NCBI GenBank assembly: GCA_017354575.1
Contig: JAFMQP010000065.1
Location: 1-12,689 of the forward strand
From: Acidothermales bacterium
GTDB lineage: Bacteria > Actinomycetota > Actinomycetes > Streptosporangiales > WHST01
DNA length: 12,689 nt
Direction of reading: 5' to 3'
Shown here: positions 8,074 through 12,689 of the stretch, one piece after another
Position numbering within the stretch: position 1 is the stretch's first letter
Layout: each line of letters begins with the position of its first letter
The notes under the pieces: model-generated
Database searches by the model: none
Told to the model about the DNA's origin: nothing
Seen by the model: the letters and a program-made list of their open reading frames with translations, nothing else
Translations under genes and position numbers: made by a program

Positions 8074-9591
8074 TCAGTCGACGTCGACCCAGCCGAAGGT
8101 GCGTTCCACGGCCTTCTTCCAGCCCGCGTAGCCGGCCTCCCGCTGGTCCTCGCTCCACGTCGGCTCCCAGCGCCTTTCCTCGTTCCAGTTCGCCCTAAGC
8201 TCGTCCGTCGTCTGCCAGAACCCCACCGCCAGGCCGGCGGCGTACGCCGCACCCAGCGCCGTGGTCTCGGCGACGACCGGCTTCGACACGGGCACCCCGA
8301 GGATGTCCGCCTGCATCTGCATGCACAGCTCGTTGGCCGTGACGCCGCCGTCGACCTTGAGCACGCTGATCTCGACGCCCGCGTCCTTCGCCATCGCCTC
8401 CGCGACGTCGCGGCTCTGGTAGCAGATCGCCTCGAGCGTCGCCCGGGCGAGGTGGGCGTTGGTGTTGAACCGGGACAGGCCGACGATCGCACCGCGCGCG
8501 TCCGAGCGCCAGTACGGCGCGAACAGGCCGGAGAACGCGGGCACGAAGTAGATGCCGCCGTTGTCGTTCACCTGGCGCGCCAGCGCCTCGCTCTCGGCGG
8601 CGCCGGAGATGATGCCGAGCTGGTCGCGCAGCCACTGCACGGCCGAGCCGGTGACCGCGATCGAGCCCTCCAGGCAGTACACCGCGGGCTCGTCGCCGAA
8701 CTTGTAGCCGAGCGTGGTGAGCAGGCCGTTCTTGGAGCGGACGATCTCGGTGCCGGTGTTCTCCAGCAGGAAGTTGCCGGTGCCGTAGGTGTTCTTGGAC
8801 TCCCCGGGCGCGAAGCACACCTGGCCGACGGTGGCGGCCTGCTGGTCGCCGAGGTCGCCGGTCAGCGGCACGGCGCCGCCGAGCGGCCCGCTGGTGAGCG
8901 TCTCGCCGTAGTGGTTCGGGTCGGACGACGGCCGGATCTCGGGCAGCATCTGCCGCGGGATGCCGAAGAACGACAGCAGCTCCTCGTCCCAGTCGAGCGT
9001 CTCGAGGTTCATCAGCATCGTGCGGCTGGCGTTCGTCACGTCGGTGACGTGCACGCCGCCCTCGGCGCCGCCTGTGAGGTTCCAGAGCAGCCAGGTGTCG
9101 GTGTTGCCGAAGACCGCCTCACCGCGCTCGGCCGCCTCGCGGACGCCGTCGACGTTCTCCAGGATCCACTGGATCTTGCCGCCGGAGAAGTAGGTGGCGG
9201 GCGGCAGGCCGGCCTTCTGCCGGATCACGTCGCCCTTGCCCTCGCGTTCGAGCGCGGACGCGATGCGGTCGGTGCGGGTGTCCTGCCAGACGATCGCGTT
9301 GTAGTAGGGGCGGCCCGTCCTCGGGTTCCACACGACGGCCGTCTCGCGCTGGTTGGTGATGCCGAGCGCGGCGAGGTCGACGGACGCGAGGTTCGCCTCG
9401 TTGAGCGCCGTACGGATCACCAGCGCGGTGCGCTCCCAGATCTCCAGCGGGTTGTGCTCGACCCACCCGGCCTGCGGCAGGATCTGCTCGTGCTCGAGCT
9501 GGTGCTTGCCGATCTCGTTCCCGCCGTGGTCGAAGATCATGAATCGGGTGCTCGTGGTGCCCTGGTCGACAGCTCCGACGAAGTCCGCCAT
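8074..9591 (-). CDS. glpK: Glycerol kinase
   Basis: Phosphorylates glycerol to sn-glycerol 3-phosphate, the entry step of glycerol use. The 505-residue protein is the standard length for this FGGY-family kinase. The N-terminus carries VDQGTTSTR at 8-16 (phosphate-binding loop), then WVEHNPLEIW at 43-52 and WQDTRT near 102-107. GDLGDQQAA at 245-253 includes Asp249, at the position of the catalytic base. KNTYGTGNF, LEGSIAVTGSAVQWLRDQLG and the C-terminal VDGGVTAN segment complete the two actin-like domains. The ATG has GGGGAGG (9602-9608) about 10 bases upstream. The product feeds GlpD, encoded next. No glycerol facilitator gene is adjacent, although many bacteria pair glpF with glpK, so uptake is by diffusion or by a gene elsewhere. 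Confidence 0.98.
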   Translation of the reverse strand: MADFVGAVDQGTTSTRFMIFDHGGNEIGKHQLEHEQILPQAGWVEHNPLEIWERTALVIRTALNEANLASVDLAALGITNQRETAVVWNPRTGRPYYNAIVWQDTRTDRIASALEREGKGDVIRQKAGLPPATYFSGGKIQWILENVDGVREAAERGEAVFGNTDTWLLWNLTGGAEGGVHVTDVTNASRTMLMNLETLDWDEELLSFFGIPRQMLPEIRPSSDPNHYGETLTSGPLGGAVPLTGDLGDQQAATVGQVCFAPGESKNTYGTGNFLLENTGTEIVRSKNGLLTTLGYKFGDEPAVYCLEGSIAVTGSAVQWLRDQLGIISGAAESEALARQVNDNGGIYFVPAFSGLFAPYWRSDARGAIVGLSRFNTNAHLARATLEAICYQSRDVAEAMAKDAGVEISVLKVDGGVTANELCMQMQADILGVPVSKPVVAETTALGAAYAAGLAVGFWQTTDELRANWNEERRWEPTWSEDQREAGYAGWKKAVERTFGWVDVD

Positions 9592-9617
9592 GACGTGATG
9601 CCTCCCCGCCTCGGGTC

Positions 9618-9651
9618 GCCGCTGGGCAACAGCGGCTACGCCGCGATCGTA
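9618..9651 (-). promoter_or_regulatory. glpK leader: candidate -10 and downstream inverted repeat
   Basis: On the minus strand TACGAT (9646-9651) fits a TAnnnT -10, about 55 bases before the glpK ATG, with no clear -35. Just downstream is a perfect 7-bp inverted repeat, GCCGCTG (9618-9624) and CAGCGGC (9630-9636), spacer 5. If that -10 is used, the repeat covers roughly the first 20 transcribed bases, where a repressor site or a leader hairpin would act. Confidence 0.35.
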
Positions 9652-9681
9652 TGGGTGAGAAGGACGTTCCCGCTACGGCCC

Positions 9682-9703
9682 CGACGCCGTGCAGTCGGCG
9701 TCG
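9682..9703 (-). terminator. Hairpin after the small 59-residue gene
   Basis: A perfect 8-bp stem, CGACGCCG (9682-9689) and CGGCGTCG (9696-9703), with a 6-base loop. It lies 60-80 bases after the stop of the small gene at 9763 and before the glpK leader on the same strand, where a terminator separating the two units would be expected. There is no T run. Confidence 0.4.
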
Positions 9704-9762
9704 CGTGTGTTTTCCGCAGATTGCGGCGGTGCGGAGGACGGTCCCGGTCACGGACTCCGACG

Positions 9763-9942
9763 CTACTTCTGCAGCGAGACCGCCCGTTGCAGGAGCTCCT
9801 GGTATTTCTCCCTGACACCCGACTGCGCGGCGCCGTCGCCCTGACCGCCGGTGTCACCGCCGCGGCTCGCGGAATCGGTCGTCTCCAGCGGGTTGTCCAC
9901 GACCTCCCGCAGGACCTGCACAAGCTCATCGAGCGCGCTCAC
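9763..9942 (-). CDS. Small acidic hypothetical protein
   Basis: A 59-residue protein starting at GTG (9942), chosen because GGGGAGGG ends about 5 bases upstream. An in-frame GTG at 9999 would add 19 residues coded with A-rich, atypical codons and has no ribosome site. Third codon positions are strongly G/C, as in real genes nearby. The sequence has two amphipathic helix-like ends (SALDELVQVLREVVD and REKYQELLQRAVSLQK) joined by a Gly/Asp/Ser/Gln-rich linker at about 24-42. No membrane segment, signal peptide, cysteine or known motif is present. The first bases overlap the end of the upstream small ORF by 17 bases. Function unknown. Confidence 0.6.
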   Translation of the reverse strand: MSALDELVQVLREVVDNPLETTDSASRGGDTGGQGDGAAQSGVREKYQELLQRAVSLQK

Positions 9943-10180
9943 GCGTGCCCTCCCCGAGTGTTCTGCTGACCGTTTGATGAACCACGAATAGTGCCGCACC
10001 CGTCGACGGAGCGCAACGGGGGTGATGCAGGGGACGGCATGCTGCCGGCCAGAGCCGGAGCCTGCGGATACCGCCGAGGCCGATCAACATCGCCATCAGG
10101 ATGGGCAGCTCCAGGTACGCGTGGTAGCCCGCCAGCGCCGAGTAGACCGTGCGGGCGCGATGTCCGCGGGTTGCGAGCAC
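9926..10180 (-). CDS. Uncertain small ORF with one hydrophobic segment
   Basis: A possible 84-residue protein from a GTG at 10180. It lies in the same frame as the isomerase-family gene, four codons after that gene's TAG stop. The first 47 or so residues have gene-like codon use and a sensible sequence, including a likely membrane segment LELPILMAMLIGLGG. From about base 10040 on, codon use loses its third-position G/C bias and the sequence looks non-coding. No ribosome binding site is clear. It may be a small membrane protein, or the decayed tail of a longer gene. I do not recognise it. Confidence 0.3.
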   Translation of the reverse strand: MLATRGHRARTVYSALAGYHAYLELPILMAMLIGLGGIRRLRLWPAACRPLHHPRCAPSTGAALFVVHQTVSRTLGEGTRERAR

Positions 10181-10189
10181 CGGGCGACC

Positions 10190-10849
10190 CTACCGGGTGT
10201 GCGACAGCGTCAGGGGCGCGCAGAGCCACGAGCCCGCGCGGTTGACCAGGGCGCGGTGCGGGTTGCGGCCGAGGTACGCGACCAGCCGGTCGGCCGGGCT
10301 GGCCCGGCGCGGCAGCTCGACCGGCGGTGCGAACCGGCCCGGGCGGTCGGCGTCGGTGACGAACAGCGGGACGACCTCGAGCAGGTCCGCCGCGAGCGAC
10401 GCCGGCAGCGGGCGGTGCCGGCCGCAGGCCTGCGCGGCGTCCCAGCCGTGCACGGCGATCTCGACCGCACCGGTGGTCGCCACCAGCGCCGTGGACACGG
10501 TCAGCCCGGCGATCGCGACCGCACACCGGGACTGCTCGGCCCGGCTGCACGCGCCGATCAGCTCCCTGGCGTGCGAGCGCACCGCGCCGACCGGGTCGCC
10601 CGCCGGTGGCTGGACGCCCCACGAGTCGCCGAGCGCGACCTCGGCACCTGTCACCGCCTCGAGCATGGAGACAACGGCGTCGTCGAGATGCCAGAGCAGC
10701 GCGCCGAGGTCCCACCACGGGCAGGGCGTCGCATGGGCGAGCGCGTCACGGGTGACGAGGTGCAGGCTGCCCAGCGCATAGCTGACCGCCCGCTCGAGCA
10801 GCGCGACGCCGCCCAGCAGCGCTCCGTCCCGCGCCCCGGACTCGCTCAT
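10190..10849 (-). CDS. Mycothiol-dependent maleylpyruvate isomerase / DinB-family protein
   Basis: A 219-residue soluble protein of the MDMPI/DinB-fold superfamily, close in pattern to TIGR03086 proteins. The helical-bundle core starts with TPCPWWDLGALLWHLDDA at 41-58, where His54 is the first expected zinc ligand. TTGAVEIAVHGWDAAQACG at 125-143 supplies Glu130 and His134, the E-x3-H pair of the metal site. FAPPVELP and DRLVAYLGRNP near 173-197 are the usual family ending. With all three ligands present it could be a metal- and mycothiol-dependent isomerase or transferase, but most members have no known substrate. The ATG comes 1 base after the stop of the sigma factor gene and lacks a good ribosome site, so translation is probably coupled. 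It would then be made together with the sigma factor. Confidence 0.85.
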   Translation of the reverse strand: MSESGARDGALLGGVALLERAVSYALGSLHLVTRDALAHATPCPWWDLGALLWHLDDAVVSMLEAVTGAEVALGDSWGVQPPAGDPVGAVRSHARELIGACSRAEQSRCAVAIAGLTVSTALVATTGAVEIAVHGWDAAQACGRHRPLPASLAADLLEVVPLFVTDADRPGRFAPPVELPRRASPADRLVAYLGRNPHRALVNRAGSWLCAPLTLSHTR

Positions 10850-10850
10850 G

Positions 10851-11837
10851 TCAGGCAGCCACGGTCTCCGGCAGGCCGAACGTCTCGAACAGGTCGCGCT
10901 CGAAGAAGACGCTGGCGTGCGTGACGCCGTTCTCGCCGAGGGTGAGCACCTGCAGCTGGAACGGCCGGTGCACGCCGTCCTCGCCGAGCAGGTAGACGCC
11001 GAACGCGGGCTGGCCGTTGGCCGTCGTGGGCACCAGCTTCATGTCCCCCGGGCCCTTCGCCGGGCACTGGGTGTCGATCAGCCGGCCGATGTTCGCGGGG
11101 CCGTGGTACCAGCCGGGGAACGGCGGCATCTCCCAGACCGCGTCGGACGTGAACAGCTCGACGATCGCGTCGACGTCCTTGTTCTCGAACGCCGTGACGT
11201 AGCGGTCGAGCAGCGCGCGCTGCTCGGTGTCGGTCGGCGGCGAGACGGTCTCCTCGGTCGGCATCACCTCGTCGAGCTGCGCGCGGGCACGCTGCAGGAT
11301 GCTGTTGACGGCGGTCGTGGTGACGCCGACCGCGTCGGCGACCTCGGCGGCGCGCCACTGCAGCACGTCGCGAAGGATGAGCACGGCACGCTGCCGCGGC
11401 GGCAGGTGCTGCAGCGCCGCGACGAACGCGAGCCGGATGCTCTCCTTGGACGTGGCGACCGACGCCGGGTCGGACCCCTCCGTGCTCACGAGGTCGTCGG
11501 GCACCGGCTCCAGCCAGGGCACCTCGTGGCTCTCCACGACCGGGACGTACGGGTCGGCGCTCGGGGCGCCGAGGCCGGTGGGCAGCATCCGCCGGCCGCT
11601 GCTCTCCAGCGCGGTGAGGCAGGCCCGGGTGGCGATGCGGTGTAGCCAGGTGCGAAGCGACGAGCGGCCCTCGAACTTGTCGTAGGCCCGCCAGGCGCGC
11701 AGGTACGTCTCCTGGACGAGGTCCTCGGCGTCGTGGACGGAGCCGAGCATGCGGTAGCAGTGTGCGGTGAGCTCTCGCCGGTAGGCGTCGGCCTCGCGCA
11801 GGAAATCCTCGTCGACCGGGTTGTTCGCGACGGTCAC
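10851..11837 (-). CDS. SigG-like ECF sigma factor with SnoaL-like C-terminal domain
   Basis: A 328-residue protein starting at GTG (11837) with GGGAG 6 bases upstream; an ATG at 11879 is in frame but has no such site and would lie upstream of the promoter I can see. Sigma region 2 covers about 18-85 (ELTAHCYRMLGSVHDAEDLV, then FEGRSSLRTWLHRIATRACL). Region 4 covers 135-190 (LQHLPPRQRAVLILRDVL, then the helix-turn-helix AAEVADAVGVTTTAVNSILQRARAQL). Residues 206-322 form a SnoaL-like domain (LLDRYVTAFENKDVDAIVELF, then WYHGPANIGRLI). This matches the SigG/TIGR02960 group, whose appended domain is thought to control activity in place of a classic anti-sigma factor. Divergent from the VOC gene and coupled to the isomerase-family gene. 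Confidence 0.92.
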   Translation of the reverse strand: MTVANNPVDEDFLREADAYRRELTAHCYRMLGSVHDAEDLVQETYLRAWRAYDKFEGRSSLRTWLHRIATRACLTALESSGRRMLPTGLGAPSADPYVPVVESHEVPWLEPVPDDLVSTEGSDPASVATSKESIRLAFVAALQHLPPRQRAVLILRDVLQWRAAEVADAVGVTTTAVNSILQRARAQLDEVMPTEETVSPPTDTEQRALLDRYVTAFENKDVDAIVELFTSDAVWEMPPFPGWYHGPANIGRLIDTQCPAKGPGDMKLVPTTANGQPAFGVYLLGEDGVHRPFQLQVLTLGENGVTHASVFFERDLFETFGLPETVAA

Positions 11838-11867
11838 GGCGTTCTCCCTCGATGTGGGCTCTGCACC

Positions 11868-11898
11868 TGTATAGACCATGCGACCGACAGAAAGTCAT
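11868..11898 (-). promoter_or_regulatory. Candidate sigma-gene promoter
   Basis: On the minus strand ATGACT (11893-11898, TGAC core) may be a -35 and TATACA (11868-11873) a -10. The spacing is a long 19 bases; a shifted -10, TCTATA (11870-11875), gives 17. The -35 lies within the palindrome at 11891-11913. This would place the transcript start near 11861, between the rejected ATG and the chosen GTG start. Confidence 0.35.
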
Positions 11899-11913
11899 CG
11901 CCGCGATGACTTT
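11891..11913. promoter_or_regulatory. Perfect palindromic operator candidate between sigma and VOC genes
   Basis: AAAGTCATCGC (11891-11901) and GCGATGACTTT (11903-11913) form a perfect 11-bp inverted repeat around one C. It lies in the 136-base divergent region, 54 bases from the sigma start and 60 bases from the VOC start, so one dimeric regulator could control both genes. Its ends are AT-rich against a GC-rich background. No regulator gene other than the sigma factor is visible in the window. Confidence 0.65.
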
Positions 11914-11973
11914 TCCGTCCCCGCCCGGTCTGCACCCGTGACAGCGAGTCCTGCCTGCCCGAACGGAGTCTTC

Positions 11974-12390
11974 GTGGCCACCAAGATCTTCGTGAACCTG
12001 CCCGTACGCGACCTCGCCCGCTCGGTCGAGTTCTTCACCCGGGTCGGCTACACGTTCGACGAGCGGTTCACCGACGAGAACGCCACCTGCATGGTGATCG
12101 GCGAGGACATCTACGCCATGCTCCTCGTCGAGCCGTTCTTCCGCACCTTCACGCGGAAGGAGATCGCGGACACCAGCACGACGACCGAGGTGATCGTCGC
12201 GCTGTCCGCGGACAGCCGCGGGCAGGTCGACGAGATCGTCGACCGCGCCTTCGCGGCCGGCGCGACCCCGGCCAGCGAGACCAACGACCAGGGCTTCATG
12301 TACGGGCGCAGCTACCAGGACCTGGACGGCCACATCTGGGAGGTCATGTGGATGGACCCGGCCACGGTCCGGGACGCGGACGCGGCCTGA
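11974..12390 (+). CDS. VOC-family (glyoxalase-like, COG3607-type) protein
   Basis: A 138-residue protein from GTG (11974), with GGAG 5 bases upstream. An upstream in-frame ATG at 11878 is rejected because the added 32 residues are not family-like and would span the palindrome. Two beta-alpha-beta-beta-beta halves are seen: KIFVNLPVRDLARSVEFFTRVG (4-25) opens the first, with TDENATCMVI and FFRTFTRKEIADT after it; STTTEVIVALSADSR (68-82) opens the second, which ends in QDLDGHIWEVMWMDP (115-129). This closely matches the group called predicted lactoylglutathione lyase. Proven activity is lacking for most members; isomerase, dioxygenase or thiol-adduct binding roles are possible. Divergent from the SigG-like gene and likely sharing its control site. 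Confidence 0.9.
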   Translation: MATKIFVNLPVRDLARSVEFFTRVGYTFDERFTDENATCMVIGEDIYAMLLVEPFFRTFTRKEIADTSTTTEVIVALSADSRGQVDEIVDRAFAAGATPASETNDQGFMYGRSYQDLDGHIWEVMWMDPATVRDADAA

Positions 12391-12444
12391 CCTCCGCCCC
12401 TGCACGTGACGGGCCCCGTGGTCCCGGCTTCTCATCCCGAGTTG

Positions 12445-12478
12445 GACGTTCTCACGTTCTACCGAACGTGAGAACGTC
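12445..12478. terminator. Long perfect hairpin between convergent VOC and GMC genes
   Basis: GACGTTCTCACGTTC (12445-12459) and GAACGTGAGAACGTC (12464-12478) are perfect 15-bp complements with a TACC loop. It lies 55 bases after the VOC stop and 35 bases beyond the stop of the convergent GMC gene, the expected place for a bidirectional terminator. No T tract follows on either strand. Confidence 0.75.
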
Positions 12479-12513
12479 GCAATCAGCGTGAGGAGTCTGC
12501 GGAATGGCGGCCA

Positions 12514-12689
12514 TCAGCGGGGGAATCCCGGCAGGCGCAGGGCCGCCGGGGCGGTCGGCGGGACGGCCGGGTTGCGCGGCGGTACCGGTGCCAGCCGCTC
12601 GTACGGCGAACCGAGTGCCGGGCGCGGGTCGGGGTCGCCGCGGTTGGGCCAGAACGACATCGCCCGCTCGGCCTGCGCGGTGATGGTGA
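12514..12689 (-). CDS. C-terminal fragment of a GMC-type oxidoreductase (cholesterol-oxidase-like)
   Basis: Only the last 58 codons are in the window; the gene continues past the right edge. The frame reads TITAQAERAMSFWPNRGDPD, then PRPALGSPYERLAPVPPR, and ends in a Pro/Ala-rich tail with LRLPGFPR before TGA. The A-x-AERA...WPN-x-G-x-x-DPRP segment matches what I recall of the C-terminus of actinobacterial FAD-dependent GMC enzymes annotated as cholesterol oxidase. None of the flavin-binding or catalytic region is visible. In M. tuberculosis choD lies just downstream of guaB3 and upstream of guaA on the same strand; that arrangement would fit here. Substrate cannot be judged from this fragment. 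Confidence 0.6.
   Translation of the reverse strand, partial: TITAQAERAMSFWPNRGDPDPRPALGSPYERLAPVPPRNPAVPPTAPAALRLPGFPR

Noticed and set aside
8452..9969. 505-codon plus-strand open frame antisense to glpK and the small gene
   Set aside because: No recognisable protein; the opposite strand encodes a complete glycerol kinase.
11878..11973. Extended N-terminus for the VOC protein from the ATG at 11878
   Set aside because: It would add 32 residues unlike the family and span the palindrome; the GTG at 11974 has a good ribosome site and begins at the family's usual point.
10846..12435. 529-codon minus-strand open frame across the sigma and VOC genes
   Set aside because: It is out of frame with the sigma gene and antisense to the VOC gene, with Arg/Ala/Gly-rich shadow composition.

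Overview
The window is high-GC DNA, mostly with G or C at third codon positions, from an actinomycete. Several things point there: a PspC/LiaF-like membrane protein, a LytR-CpsA-Psr (LCP) wall enzyme, a SigG-type sigma factor with a SnoaL-like tail, and a protein of the mycothiol-dependent maleylpyruvate isomerase family. GTG starts and a leaderless-looking promoter also fit. I cannot name the genus. The right-edge gene looks like the C-terminus of a cholesterol-oxidase-type GMC enzyme. Mycobacterium tuberculosis carries guaB2-guaB3-choD upstream of guaA on one strand, so this window probably covers the choD-to-guaA side of that conserved neighbourhood.

Layout. From 1 to 1355 on the plus strand are a 5'-truncated PspC-domain membrane protein and a small overlapping two-helix membrane protein. 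The 283-base convergent gap that follows holds hairpins and a long palindrome. The LCP gene is on the minus strand (1639-3096). After a 240-base divergent gap come a metallo-beta-lactamase-fold hydrolase (3337-3975) and a membrane-anchored, Thr/Val/His-rich extracytoplasmic protein (4170-4655), both plus strand. The second ends 13 bases from the convergent end of guaA.

From 11837 down to 4669 every gene is on the minus strand: the SigG-like sigma factor, the DinB/maleylpyruvate isomerase-family protein (1-base gap), two small hypothetical ORFs, glpK, glpD and guaA. The glycerol kinase and FAD glycerol-3-phosphate dehydrogenase together turn glycerol into dihydroxyacetone phosphate; no glycerol facilitator gene is present. 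guaA follows glpD by 32 bases and has no clear ribosome binding site, but a -10-like hexamer lies exactly 6 bases before its GTG, which suggests its own leaderless transcript.

A VOC-fold (glyoxalase-like) gene diverges from the sigma gene. A perfect 11+1+11 palindrome sits in the shared control region and overlaps a possible -35 of the sigma promoter. A perfect 15-bp-arm hairpin separates the VOC gene from the convergent GMC oxidoreductase end.

The most unusual non-coding signal is a pair of related intergenic elements (1546-1581 and 8017-8052; 29 of 36 bases identical without gaps). Each is centred on a TGATCA-rich palindrome that stands out against the GC-rich background. No gene-free stretch exceeds 300 bases. 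I see no tRNA, rRNA, CRISPR array, transposase or phage gene, and no obvious novel multi-gene system; the sigma/isomerase/VOC cluster and the repeat pair are the best candidates for something not yet described.
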